From the NCBI RefSeq assembly GCF_000745235.1, contig NZ_JQNL01000001.1, positions 3,714,001 to 3,778,000 of the forward strand: a stretch of 64,000 bases of DNA. The letters are read 5' to 3'. The DNA is from Luteibacter mycovicinus. GTDB lineage: Bacteria > Pseudomonadota > Gammaproteobacteria > Xanthomonadales > Rhodanobacteraceae. The notes below the pieces were generated by a model that was not told the origin of the DNA, made no database searches, and saw only the letters and a program-made list of their open reading frames with translations. Made by a program: the position numbers and the translations under genes. Positions 44,649 to 53,121 of the stretch are shown in pieces. Positions within the stretch are counted from its first letter, which is position 1. Every line of letters begins with the position of its first letter.

Positions 44649-45914
44649 TCAGGACAAGCCCGGCGTGGCCGGACCCTGTGGCTGACGCGTCGGCTGTTTC
44701 TGCGCCTCGTCCTGTGCGGGAGCCTGCAACGCTGTGGCGCTGCTTTGCTCCAACGGTGTGCTGACGGCTTTCTGCGTCTCGACTTCAGCGATTTTCTTCA
44801 GCGGCGAGTTCAGGTCGCCTTGCACGGCATAGGCGCGCGCGGCGTCTTCGCTCAAAACGACCTGATCGATTCGGCTAAGCCCTTGTGTCCTGGCTTCCGC
44901 AGTCAGTGAGCCGGCGAACTGGCTGCTCTGCTGGTCGGGCGTGCGCCCATGCCGGGCGTCGATGCGGTGTACTCCGTCCAGGGCCTGGGTGAACATGGCA
45001 TGGTCGGGATGCCTCTTGTCATCGAGCCGGAGGGCGGGTGGGATCTGCCTGGTAGCGTCGACATGTTTCTGCTGGTCGATGGCGGCCAACGACCGTGGGC
45101 CGGCAACGCCATCGGCCTCGAGATGGTGGTCGCGCTGGAACGACTTCAGTGCCGCCTCGGTGCCAGGGCCGAATTTGCCGTCGGTATGCAGCGCGTTACC
45201 GGCACCGTCCTTGTAGCCGAGCCTTGCAAGATTGGCCTGCAGCATGCGGACATCTTCACCCTGCATGCCTGCCTTCATGGTGTGACGTGCCGCGTCGGCC
45301 TGCGCCGGCTGACGCTCGCCTTTTTCCAGGCGATCCATGAGTTCGGGCGTCAGTTTTTTCTGCCACTGCTCGAAACGGGCCTCGCGGTCTTCGAGACCGT
45401 TGTACTTGCCGTTGACCGCCTTCGTAGCTGCTCTGACATCCTCACGAGCGTTCTCGGGAACACGGTTTTCCCAGTACCACGTGGCGATCTTGGAGGCGTT
45501 CTTCGGGTCGGCGGCCAGTTCGGGATGCTTGACCAGGTCGAGGTCAAGTGCCTCGCCCGCAGCGCGGTAGTTGTCCTTGCCGGTGAGCTGGATATAGCCG
45601 CGTCCGTGGTATTTCCATCCGTCGCCGGGCTCGTCGTTGCCGTTACGGCCGCCGTACATCAGTTCGGCCAGGTGCTCGGGCTTGCCTTGCAGGGCTTCCT
45701 TCCGCGCGGCTTCGAGCACCTTAGGGCCCTCGCGCCATGCGGACTGCACGGGGATCTGCGAGATGTCGCGGGTATAGCGAAAGCTTTCCTCGAGCCGGTT
45801 CAACCCATTGGACTCATGGGTAACCTGTGCCATGAAGTTGGCCAGTTCTTTCGGTGACGTGATGCCCGCCGCCGCTGCGTCGTTCAGCACCTGAGTTTCA
45901 CGATCAATCGCCAT
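44649..45914 (-). CDS. X-T4SS effector: GH19-type muramidase with peptidoglycan-binding domain and XVIPCD
   Basis: The 421-aa protein has a GH19-like domain (about 5-205, VTHESNGLNRLEESFRYT with E34 and E42/E43, GDGWKYHGRGYIQLTG) and a peptidoglycan_binding_1 domain (about 220-290, DGKFGPGTEAALKSFQRDHHLEADG). XVIPCD is at 298-421 (LSRIDQVVLSEDAARAYAVQG). The layout is that of X. citri XAC2609. ATG 45914 (MAIDRETQVL) has the AGGAGCTACAT leader shared with sister effectors. An XAC2610-like gene lies 87 bp upstream. Confidence 0.92.
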   Translation of the reverse strand: MAIDRETQVLNDAAAAGITSPKELANFMAQVTHESNGLNRLEESFRYTRDISQIPVQSAWREGPKVLEAARKEALQGKPEHLAELMYGGRNGNDEPGDGWKYHGRGYIQLTGKDNYRAAGEALDLDLVKHPELAADPKNASKIATWYWENRVPENAREDVRAATKAVNGKYNGLEDREARFEQWQKKLTPELMDRLEKGERQPAQADAARHTMKAGMQGEDVRMLQANLARLGYKDGAGNALHTDGKFGPGTEAALKSFQRDHHLEADGVAGPRSLAAIDQQKHVDATRQIPPALRLDDKRHPDHAMFTQALDGVHRIDARHGRTPDQQSSQFAGSLTAEARTQGLSRIDQVVLSEDAARAYAVQGDLNSPLKKIAEVETQKAVSTPLEQSSATALQAPAQDEAQKQPTRQPQGPATPGLS

Positions 45915-46001
45915 ATGTAGCTCCTGTCTGACACCCACTTTCGAGATCGCATCCTGCGAGTACAGCACCCATCGGCCATGACGGGCATGTCATCGCCCCG
46001 G

Positions 46002-46511
46002 TCAGGGCAGGGTCACCTCAGGGAGGTGCGACGGATCGAAGTCGGCGAAGGTCACCTCGCCCAGCGTCTCGGGTGTGAGCACCAGTTGCCGGTGCTCTCC
46101 CGATTCATTCTCTTCCACCTGACGAACCACGCGGGCGACCAGCCAGGTGCCGGCCGCGGGCGTGTAGCGAAAAGTGAATTCATCCGACCAGCGCTCACGG
46201 CTGCCTCCGCCGTTTGCGATGGTGAAACCGCCCTCGTCGATGCGCGTGTACCCGTAAGGATCGCCGGCGAGTCCACCACTGGTCGAGCTGGGAATCACGG
46301 CGAGGCTGGACCCGACCCGTTCAAACCGGCCTTGCGCGTCACGCAGGAGAACCATCAGCTCGCGCGCGGGACCGTCGCCCAGCCTTGGCAGGCCGGAAAC
46401 GGGAGGATCGAGCACGAGAAGGGCGCCCTGCCTTCCGTCTCCGGTGAGATCGCCGATCAACATGTCGAGGATTTTCGCCCCCTTTGTTGCGAACGCCTTC
46501 AGTTCATCCAT
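46002..46511 (-). CDS. XAC2610-like lysozyme-inhibitor homologue lacking a signal peptide
   Basis: The ORF gives 169 aa from MDELKAFATKG, or 190 aa from an upstream ATG at 46574. It aligns with the intact inhibitor at 49954 from its mature N-terminus to the end (GDPYGYTRIDEGGFTIANGGG, FDPSHLPEVTLP). No hydrophobic signal sequence is found in any upstream frame before the effector stop at 46636. The calcium-type loop reads DLTGDGRQG, with Gly replacing the last Asp of DLNGDGHAD. It may be mislocalised and non-protective. Confidence 0.75.
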   Translation of the reverse strand: MDELKAFATKGAKILDMLIGDLTGDGRQGALLVLDPPVSGLPRLGDGPARELMVLLRDAQGRFERVGSSLAVIPSSTSGGLAGDPYGYTRIDEGGFTIANGGGSRERWSDEFTFRYTPAAGTWLVARVVRQVEENESGEHRQLVLTPETLGEVTFADFDPSHLPEVTLP

Positions 46512-46635
46512 CTGGCACGTTTCCCGTCCTGTCCGTCCCACGATTCTAATGGACCGGGTTCTCCGCCTGTCCACTCTGGAATGGCATTTACGGTATTCGC
46601 CAGTACCTTCCGGTAGCGGGCCTGCCCGGCGTACA

Positions 46636-47934
46636 TCAGACCGACCGCTGCGGTTGCTGCTGTTGCAGGGCCAGATCCTGCTGCTGCATCTGCCCCTGCA
46701 CGGCGACGGCGGGCTGGCTGGCGGTGTGCTGGGCTAGCGTTGCGGTGCTCTGTTCCAGCGGGGTCGCCATCGCCTGTTGGGTCTGCACCTCGGCGATCTG
46801 CTTGAAGGGCGAATTGAGCTGTCCCTGCACCGCGTAGGCCCGGCTGGCGTCATCGCTGAGTGCGATGTGATCGATGCGCGTCATGCCTTCCCTCACCGCG
46901 CCCACGGTCACCGAGCCGGCCAGCTGGTGGCTCTGCTGATCGGGCGTCCGCCCGTACTGAGCATCGAGCTTGTGCACAGCATCGCGTGCCTGCAGGAACA
47001 TGCCGTTATGAGGGTGATCGGCGGAATCCAGGCGAGGGCCCGCGTGATTGAGCTTGTTGAGCGCGCCCAGCGTCTTGTCGCCCGCGACACCGTCTTTTTC
47101 CAGGTGGTTTGCCTGCTGGAAACGCTCGAGGGCAGCCTTGGTATGCGCACCGAAATGGCCGTCCGGCTTGAGTTCGTGGCCGTTTTCGTCACGATAGCCG
47201 AGTCGCTTGAGCGCTTCCTGCATGTCCTGCACGCGCTTGCCTTCATCACCTTTGCGCAGGACATCGGTCGCGTGTTCCGGTGCGTGTGGCGCCGATGGCG
47301 CGGCTGCCTTTTCTGCCGCTGGCGCGGAGGGTGCGGAGCGCACCGGCGCCTGATCCTTCGCCGGTGTGCCATGCATCGGGGCGGGTTCGTGCGTACGGAA
47401 CTCGGGCTTGGCACGCAGGGCGCCTACGACCTCCATATTGGTGTGCCAGTAGCTGCCTTCTTTCATCGTCACCTTGCCCGGTCCGCCGTGGGTCTGCGAG
47501 CCGATGAACTCGAGGTTGCCGTTCGCGTCATAGCCCTTGACGATGCCGACGTGCTGGTCCGAGCCGGTACGATTTTTCAGCATGATGATGTCGCCGGCCT
47601 GGAGATTGCCGGGCGGCTTACCGCCTGCGGCGGGTGGGATCACATCGAAATGCTGCTGGCTATAGGGAGTCACGTGATGGCCGTTGTACAGCTTTGACGT
47701 AGCGAACGCCTCGTTGCCGACGTCGTACCCGGCGTCCTTGAGGCCGCGCCAGACAAAGGCCGAGCAATCGACGCCGCGAAGACCGTCGTGATCGTTGTCC
47801 TGCTCGTTACGGCTACTGTCGGTCGTCCTGTTGCCGACCTTGTTCCAGGTCTGCATGTCGGGCCGGCCATACTCATACCCAACGCCTGAGTTGAAGAAGT
47901 GATCGTTGGCGTGTTCGTAGATATCGCGACTCAT
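46636..47934 (-). CDS. X-T4SS effector: NlpC/P60-CHAP-type cysteine peptidase with peptidoglycan-binding domain and XVIPCD
   Basis: This 432-aa relative of the 36230 effector has C57 (GVDCSAFVWRGL) and H128 (GSDQHVGIVKGY), then a peptidoglycan_binding_1 domain at about 220-295 (DGHFGAHTKAALERFQQANH). XVIPCD is at 303-432 (MTRIDHIALSDDASRAYAVQG) with a very Gln-rich tail (GQMQQQDLALQQQQPQ), a hallmark of this secretion signal. The immunity gene at 47954 ends 19 bp upstream. Confidence 0.92.
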   Translation of the reverse strand: MSRDIYEHANDHFFNSGVGYEYGRPDMQTWNKVGNRTTDSSRNEQDNDHDGLRGVDCSAFVWRGLKDAGYDVGNEAFATSKLYNGHHVTPYSQQHFDVIPPAAGGKPPGNLQAGDIIMLKNRTGSDQHVGIVKGYDANGNLEFIGSQTHGGPGKVTMKEGSYWHTNMEVVGALRAKPEFRTHEPAPMHGTPAKDQAPVRSAPSAPAAEKAAAPSAPHAPEHATDVLRKGDEGKRVQDMQEALKRLGYRDENGHELKPDGHFGAHTKAALERFQQANHLEKDGVAGDKTLGALNKLNHAGPRLDSADHPHNGMFLQARDAVHKLDAQYGRTPDQQSHQLAGSVTVGAVREGMTRIDHIALSDDASRAYAVQGQLNSPFKQIAEVQTQQAMATPLEQSTATLAQHTASQPAVAVQGQMQQQDLALQQQQPQRSV

Positions 47935-47953
47935 GGCATTGTCTCCGTCGAGG

Positions 47954-48520
47954 TCACTTCAGGCCCATGGAATAAACGTCGATCGCGTCCGCGTCGACCC
48001 ACCCGGCGACGCAGCCTCCGGTGAAGTCACCCGAGGTGCCGATCCACTCGCACTTCGTGGCCGGAGGCGCACCCACCCACTCCACCGGAAAGCTCTGGCA
48101 CAGATGATTGCCCTTGCAGTCCGGTACGCGATCCGCCGGGAATGCCTCAACATAGTAGCGCTGCACTTCACCCGACTTCTTCGCCACGCCGACAATGCAA
48201 AGAAACTGATGTGCCTTGAGTTTCGCCACCGGCTTCGAGTGGTCGGCGTCGAGTCGCGTGCCGAGCGTGGCGCCTGCGGCGTCGATCACCTGGCCGAACA
48301 GCATGTCGTTGTCGCAACCGGAGATCTCAACGGCATGACTGCCTGACGTACAGGCGGCATTGCCATAGCTGTCCTTGTGGCACTCCGCCTGCGCGCCCGG
48401 ATCCATTTTCAGAAGCAGCGCCTGCTGGGCAGCGACGGTCGGGACCTGCGGCGTCGCCGCGAGGGCGGTGCCGGCGAACACACACAGTGCGAGCAGGCCC
48501 GAGATGCGTGGAGAGATCAT
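47954..48520 (-). CDS. Immunity candidate for the NlpC/CHAP effector at 46636
   Basis: The 188-aa secreted protein (signal peptide LLALCVFAGTALAA) has the blocks ECHKDSYGNAACTSGSHAV, FGQVIDAAGATLG, CKGNHLCQSFPVEW and GDFTGGCVAGWVDADAIDVYSMG. These are shared with the proteins at 35600 and 37517. Conserved cysteines suggest disulphides. Its position immediately before the effector supports the pairing. Confidence 0.82.
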   Translation of the reverse strand: MISPRISGLLALCVFAGTALAATPQVPTVAAQQALLLKMDPGAQAECHKDSYGNAACTSGSHAVEISGCDNDMLFGQVIDAAGATLGTRLDADHSKPVAKLKAHQFLCIVGVAKKSGEVQRYYVEAFPADRVPDCKGNHLCQSFPVEWVGAPPATKCEWIGTSGDFTGGCVAGWVDADAIDVYSMGLK

Positions 48521-48621
48521 GGATGTTCCCTGAAGTTGAAAGTATCAAGCCGTGTGGCAAGCCCCGGACCCCGGAGCTTGTCGAAAAAAGACGCTTCGCC
48601 GCGACCCGGAGGCCGCCGCCG

Positions 48622-49872
48622 TCACATACCGTGCCCCGTTCCCGGTAGATGGGGCAACGGTTGATGAGCGTGTTCCGTGCCTTGCTGCGGAGCTTTCACA
48701 ATGCGGTCGAGTACCTCGGTACTTTTCTCCACGGGGGTCGCCACGGCTTGCTCAGTGGGAACTTCGGCGACGCGTTTAAGGGGTGAGGCGGGATCGCCCT
48801 GCACGACGAAGGCGCGGCTGGCATCGTCGCTAAGCGCCGCGTGATCGATGCGCTGCATGCCCTCCCTGTGTGCGGCGACGGTCAGCGCGGCCGCGAGATT
48901 CTCGCTCTGCGTATCAGGGGCGCGTCGGTGTTGCTTGTCCAGGCGGTGCACGGCATCGCGCGCCTGCGAGAACAGGGCGTGGTGCGGGTGTTCCGGCTGG
49001 CTCATCATCGGGGCCTGGCACATGCCCGGCATTTCGCCGACGGCGTACCCATAGCCGGGGGCTTGACGGTGACGGTGGTGCGGCTTCACGGGCTCGGGCG
49101 TGAACTCACCCGATTCCTCCATGACGCTGCGCTGTTGCTCCATCTCGATCAGGGGGTCGTTGTCAGGGCCAGTGTTATCGTCGGGCAGGAGACGGCGCTT
49201 CGATGCCTTGGCCATTTCGCGAGCGGCGCGACCTTTCGCGTCGTGGCCGGGCGAGGGCAGGGGATGACCCACCTCGCCACTGGCCAGGCGATCCATCACT
49301 TCAGGCGTGAGCCGTTTTTCCCAAGCGCTGAAGCGGTCGGCACGATCCTGCAGGCCGTTGAGCTTGCCGTTGACGGCGCGGGTCGCTGCCCGGACATCGG
49401 TGCGCGCGTCTTCGGGCACGCGGTTTTGCCAGTACCAGACGGCGATCTTCGACGCGTGCGTCGGATCCGCGGCCAGTTCGGGCTGGGTAGTGAGGTCCAT
49501 ATTGAGGGCATTGCCAGCCGCCAGGTAATTGGCCTTGCCAGTCAGCGGAATATAGCCGCGTCCGTGATAACGAAACCCGTCACCGGGCTCATCGTTACCG
49601 TTGCGGCCGCCGTACATCAGTTCGGCAAGTTTCTCAGGCTGGCCGCGCAAGGCGTCCTTGCGAGCCGCATCGAGCGCATGCGCACCCTGACGCCACGCAG
49701 CCTCCACGGGAATCTGGGTGATCCCCTTGGTATAGCGGAAGCTCTCCTGAAGGCGATTCAACCCATTGGACTCATGGGTAACCTGGGCCATAAAGTTGGC
49801 CAGTTCCTTCGGAGAGCGTATACCCGCCGCATAAGCGTCGGACAACACTTGTGTTTCGCGGTCAATCGTCAT
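48622..49872 (-). CDS. X-T4SS effector: GH19-type muramidase with XVIPCD and a charged linker
   Basis: The 416-aa protein has a GH19-like domain at about 5-200 (VTHESNGLNRLQESFRYT; GDGFRYHGRGYIPLTG). In place of a peptidoglycan-binding domain it has a polar linker of about 85 residues (ASKRRLLPDDNTGPDNDPLI and HHRHRQAPGYGYAVGEMPGM). XVIPCD is at 291-416 (MQRIDHAALSDDASRAFVVQG). Its 5' sequence (AGGAGCTACAC-ATGACGATTGACCG) is nearly identical to the scar at 39844. The inhibitor gene is 81 bp upstream. Confidence 0.91.
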   Translation of the reverse strand: MTIDRETQVLSDAYAAGIRSPKELANFMAQVTHESNGLNRLQESFRYTKGITQIPVEAAWRQGAHALDAARKDALRGQPEKLAELMYGGRNGNDEPGDGFRYHGRGYIPLTGKANYLAAGNALNMDLTTQPELAADPTHASKIAVWYWQNRVPEDARTDVRAATRAVNGKLNGLQDRADRFSAWEKRLTPEVMDRLASGEVGHPLPSPGHDAKGRAAREMAKASKRRLLPDDNTGPDNDPLIEMEQQRSVMEESGEFTPEPVKPHHRHRQAPGYGYAVGEMPGMCQAPMMSQPEHPHHALFSQARDAVHRLDKQHRRAPDTQSENLAAALTVAAHREGMQRIDHAALSDDASRAFVVQGDPASPLKRVAEVPTEQAVATPVEKSTEVLDRIVKAPQQGTEHAHQPLPHLPGTGHGM

Positions 49873-49953
49873 GTGTAGCTCCTGTTTGACTCTCGGCCGG
49901 CCTTGCTCCCTGCGTTGCCGTTACCCGCCGTCCAGGCGAGGTGTCACGAGGGA

Positions 49954-50550
49954 TCAGGGAAGCGTCACCTCCGGCAGCTTCGACGGATCGAACTCCTGAA
50001 AACTCACGGAGCCCAGATCCTTTGCCGACAGCTGGATGGCCTTCTGCCTGCCAGTTACGCTGTCTTCGACTTTTCGCGCTACCTGGGTGACGAACCAATC
50101 TCTCTTTTCTGCCGAATACGTGAACGTGTATTCGTCCGACCAGTGTTCACGACCACCACCGCCGTTGACAATGGTGAAGCTGCCCGGGGCGACCTTGCTG
50201 TAGCCGAAGGGATCGCCCGAGCTGCCGCCGCACTGCTCGCATGGCACGAGGTGCGCATTGGACGCGACTTTCTGCAACTGCCCAGAGGCATCGCGCACCA
50301 GTACTACCACCTCGCGTGCCGGGCCTTCACCGAGTTTGGCGTCCGCGGGTGCCGGTGGGTCGAGCACCAACAACTCATCGGCGTGGCCATCGCCATTGAG
50401 ATCGCCTTTTTGCGACTCAAGGATGCGGGCACCACCGGTCGCGAACGCCTTGAGATCGTCCGCCGGAGCAGGCGCGCCCACGGCCCAGCCCGTCCACGAC
50501 AACGCGGCGACCCAGAGCAAACCGTAATGAGGGGAAAGCTTCACGTTCAT
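49954..50550 (-). CDS. XAC2610-like periplasmic inhibitor (immunity protein for the GH19 effector at 48622)
   Basis: The 198-aa protein is the only intact member of its family here. It has a signal peptide (YGLLWVAALSWTGWAVGAPA) and FATGGARILESQKGDLNGDGHADELLVLDPP with a DxNxDGxxD calcium-binding-type loop. GDPFGYSKVAPGSFTIVNGG and FDPSKLPEVTLP follow. X. citri XAC2610, which inhibits the GH19 effector XAC2609, has a comparable calcium-binding beta-propeller-like fold. Degraded relatives are at 27778, 39929 and 46002. Confidence 0.85.
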   Translation of the reverse strand: MNVKLSPHYGLLWVAALSWTGWAVGAPAPADDLKAFATGGARILESQKGDLNGDGHADELLVLDPPAPADAKLGEGPAREVVVLVRDASGQLQKVASNAHLVPCEQCGGSSGDPFGYSKVAPGSFTIVNGGGGREHWSDEYTFTYSAEKRDWFVTQVARKVEDSVTGRQKAIQLSAKDLGSVSFQEFDPSKLPEVTLP

Positions 50551-50680
50551 CCTTTTCGCGTCGGAGCCGGACCAACCGCATTAGGACGTGAGTTTAGCCG
50601 GAAGAGGTTGCGGAGGGACGTCTTCCGGTCCGTGCATTGTGCGTTGGGTCACATTGTGACCGTGGTGCCTGTGTGAACGA
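50551..50680 (-). promoter_or_regulatory. Upstream region of the effector/immunity run with a perfect palindrome
   Basis: GGTCACATTGTGACC at 50647-50661 is a perfect inverted repeat around a central T, about 100 bp upstream of the first gene of the minus-strand run (50550). It could be an operator for the arsenal. The half-site GTGAC resembles a CRP half but the spacing differs from TGTGA-N6-TCACA. No gene is seen. Confidence 0.45.
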
Positions 50681-50812
50681 CTATGGGCAATTCGGCTTCA
50701 TCGCCAAGGCAATGGCTGTAGGCGGTATGCAACCGGCATTGCCTGCCCCGGGAATACCGGGTGCGCACTGGGCAGCAGCAGTCGACGCATGAACCAGCAA
50801 AATCAGGAGCAC
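50681..50812 (-). pseudogene. DUF4189 gene fragment, 5' part
   Basis: From GTG 50812 the minus strand encodes a signal-like stretch (LLILLVHASTAAA) and QCAPGIPGAGNAGCIPPTA, the hallmark start of the DUF4189 proteins in this array. It then leaves the homology and stops after 43 codons. The rest of the gene is missing. Confidence 0.7.
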
Positions 50813-50969
50813 GAACTTAATACGTTTCCATCGATCATCATAATTGGCCGTTATTTTGCGTGGTTACATATTTCATTGCATCTGCTTGCGCGGCACTATT
50901 CGCGCCACCAGTGTTCATCGAGCGGGTTTCTGGCGCCTGCGCGGAGCCTGCGCCTGCCAGCCCTGCCCA

Positions 50970-51150
50970 CCCCTAGCTGCGAACCTACGTCACCGAACGA
51001 ATGCGGCAGCCATCGGTGGCGCCATGACATGAGAGTGGAAAGCAAGAGAACGTCGCGAGGTATCTCGCGGCGGCGATGGCCTTCATCATTTGCATCTCTG
51101 TAGTGACTATCTTGGACCGTACGACGAGCGCGAACATGGTTCCTATCCTG
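50970..51150 (-). pseudogene. virB6 3' fragment, copy 1 (most decayed)
   Basis: Bases such as GCGGCAGCCATCGGTGGCGCCATGACA and GTCGCGAGGTATCTCGCGGCG match virB6 near 57237-57370 with deletions between them. No frame remains open. Confidence 0.7.
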
Positions 51151-51187
51151 ATAATCGACGACAGTGATCCGAACACATCGTACGACG

Positions 51188-51261
51188 TTAGCGTAGGTTC
51201 TAGGGGTACTGCACTTGCTATAGAGCACGTGGAAAGTATTTTCTGATCTGCAACCACGCAA
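51188..51261 (-). pseudogene. DUF4189 gene fragment, 3' end
   Basis: The minus strand encodes FHVLYSKCSTPRTYAN, matching the DUF4189 C-terminus (CHVIYSKCSVPHPVR) of the copy at 54777. The flanking DNA is a diverged copy of the junction block at 52159 and 54742. Confidence 0.7.
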
Positions 51262-51314
51262 TGCGCGGCGCCCCGGCCGCGCGAGAGAATCCAGTGGTCC
51301 AGACGGTTACGCTA

Positions 51315-51833
51315 TTAGTTTACTCGCCGGGGTACCGTGCATTTACTGTAAATAACCTGGCAGGTCCCCCGGCAGGCAGAAAGTGCTCGCTGTTCCGCAA
51401 CTCCGGTGGATTCACCAGTGTCCCAGTTCAGGCCGCCCCCGTTTATCTTTTGGGTGAACGCCGCGCATTGGTTGTGAAAAGCAAATATCACTTCGCACTT
51501 TACGCCGCCTCCGCGGGCGCACGTTTCAACGGCCAATCGCTCAGCTTCACTGCGGGATTGCCTGTTTTCTACAGTTCCCGCTTCACCGGTGACGTCATCC
51601 ATAGCGAACGCCCCCCATGTCTCCTCCCATACCGGTTGGGGGCCGACGGACTGGATACCTGACGCACCGCTGTCAGAACCTTGTGAATACGGCGAATTCG
51701 GCGCCGTTGGCGGAATGCAGCCTGGGTTACCAGCGCCCGGGATTCCTGGCGCGCATTGCGACCAGGCTGACGAGGCATAGGCGCAAGCAAATAGCAAGAA
51801 GGGCAGAGCCTGTTTCATCACGCGATTTCCCAA
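51315..51833 (-). CDS. DUF4189 secreted protein, array copy 1
   Basis: The 172-aa protein has a signal peptide (ALPFLLFACAYASSAWS) and the conserved QCAPGIPGAGNPGCIPPTAPNSPY head. The DUF4189 domain shows WGAFAMDDVTGEAG, KCEVIFAFHNQCAAFTQ and CQVIYSKCTVPRRVN. The function of DUF4189 is unknown. Conserved Cys pairs imply a disulphide-stabilised periplasmic or secreted protein. It is the left-most intact member of the array next to virB6. Confidence 0.8.
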   Translation of the reverse strand: MGNRVMKQALPFLLFACAYASSAWSQCAPGIPGAGNPGCIPPTAPNSPYSQGSDSGASGIQSVGPQPVWEETWGAFAMDDVTGEAGTVENRQSRSEAERLAVETCARGGGVKCEVIFAFHNQCAAFTQKINGGGLNWDTGESTGVAEQRALSACRGTCQVIYSKCTVPRRVN

Positions 51834-51834
51834 A

Positions 51835-52147
51835 TTACGTGGAGCTGCCGGTTTTCACCGTATCTGAATTGGTGGGTCGATTATTCCCACATGACCCAAC
51901 GTGAGTCACCGGCCGCGCTTGATCCCGCTGCGCGGGCTGCGTGTTACCGCTCAAACCCGGCGCACGCGTACTCATTGCATCCGGCCGACGCTGAGCATTG
52001 GCACTTGATCTTGCCACCGAGCTAGGATTGCTCACGGTATCAAACGACGAGTACGCTGCAAATGGCCCCAGCTTACCCTGGAAGAGTGCGGCAGCCATCG
52101 GCGGCGCCATGACGATGAAAGTGGAAAGCAAGAGATCGACGCCGCCC
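51835..52147 (-). pseudogene. virB6 3' fragment, copy 2
   Basis: The frame stays open and reads LSTFIVMAPPMAAALFQGKLGPFAAYSSFDTV, then a diverged tail ending NSDTVKTGSST. It corresponds to the last 100 or so residues of VirB6 (LSTLIVMAPPMAAAFFQGTL; NTDSVKMGTQNS). No start region or membrane core is present. It lies immediately upstream of a DUF4189 gene, as virB6 itself does. Confidence 0.82.
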
Positions 52148-52158
52148 TGCTGTAGTGC

Positions 52159-52226
52159 TTCGACGATAGTTATCCGACCTGGATCTCAGGCTTTTAGCGT
52201 ACGGGGTGGGGGACACTGCACTTGCT
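52159..52226. repeat. 68-bp exact repeat, copy 1
   Basis: These 68 bases are identical to 54742-54809. They cover the 3' end of a DUF4189 gene and the adjoining virB6-fragment junction. The identity contrasts with the strong divergence on both sides, pointing to recent duplication or gene conversion. Confidence 0.85.
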
Positions 52227-52403
52227 TAAGATCACGTGGCAGTCGTTCCTGATTTGCGGAGAACCCGGTACTGTTGGATGGATGCATCCTGGATTGCCAG
52301 AGCCAGGAATGCCGGCGCCGCACTGTGCCCATGGTGCCAGAGGTGAAAGCAGTACGAATAACAGCGCGGCTTGGCAACCGTTCGGAATCATTCGATGTCC
52401 CAT
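52194..52403 (-). pseudogene. Internally deleted DUF4189 gene
   Basis: The 69-aa ORF has the full signal peptide (CQAALLFVLLSPLAPWA) and QCGAGIPGSGNPGCIHPTVPGSP, then jumps directly to CHVILSKCSVPHPVR. About 100 central codons are missing in frame. Both ends are nearly identical to the intact copy at 54777. It might still be secreted as a miniature protein. Confidence 0.75.
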
Positions 52404-52636
52404 CGGATGTGTTCGTCCGTTGGCCGTCGGTTTGACCACGATCTGTCGTGTGGAGCATGCGAGAAGTGCTTGTTCATGCTTGATCCGAATCCCCGAGTGC
52501 TTCCGAATTCTGCGTAACAAGCGTTCGCTACCCGAAAAGCCAATATCCTGACGTTCATATCCACGTCGATACGCATGGGCACGAACTGTCGGATGCGACG
52601 ACTTGCCAGGCAAAGCTGTGACGCGAACGCAGTCGG

Positions 52637-53121
52637 TTAGTTCACTCGTTCCGGCATGCTGCAGTCACTATAAACAACGCGGCAAGATGAATCGCCGCAT
52701 TCGGTCAGTGCGTTCGATTTTGCCATGCTGACGGTTGGCGCAGTTGATGTGCCCATGATTCCGCCGGATGGCTTCTGCGCGATCGCCGCGCACTGGTTGT
52801 AATACGACACTGCGATGTCGCACGACGTCCCGCCACTTGAACTGCACTTCTGGAGCGCGTCGTGTTCGGCGGAAGACTTACTCACTGCCCCGGTAACGAT
52901 ACCTACGTGTCCCCGTGGGTCGACCGAGACCGCCCCCCATCTGTCTTCCCATCTGGCAGTCGGAGCAGGTTGGGCCGGAAGCTGATCGCTCCCCTGATAA
53001 TAAGGCGATCCCTGTTGGGTAGGAGGTACGCAGCCCGGGTTGCCAGCGCCTGGGATTCCAGCGCCCACACCGCGCAAGTCATCAGTGTCGCGCTAACGAA
53101 TGCCAGGACCTGTTTCATCAT
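52637..53121 (-). pseudogene. DUF4189 gene with a frameshift at the signal-peptide junction
   Basis: The signal peptide MMKQVLAFVSATLMTCAVWA starts at 53121 in one frame. The mature domain (GAGIPGAGNPGCVPPTQQGS, WEDRWGAVSVD, CRVVYSDCSMPERVN) continues in another. Bases that should encode the first QC of the mature protein are missing near 53070, causing the shift. The domain itself is otherwise complete, so the inactivation looks recent, unless the assembly is wrong here. Confidence 0.8.
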
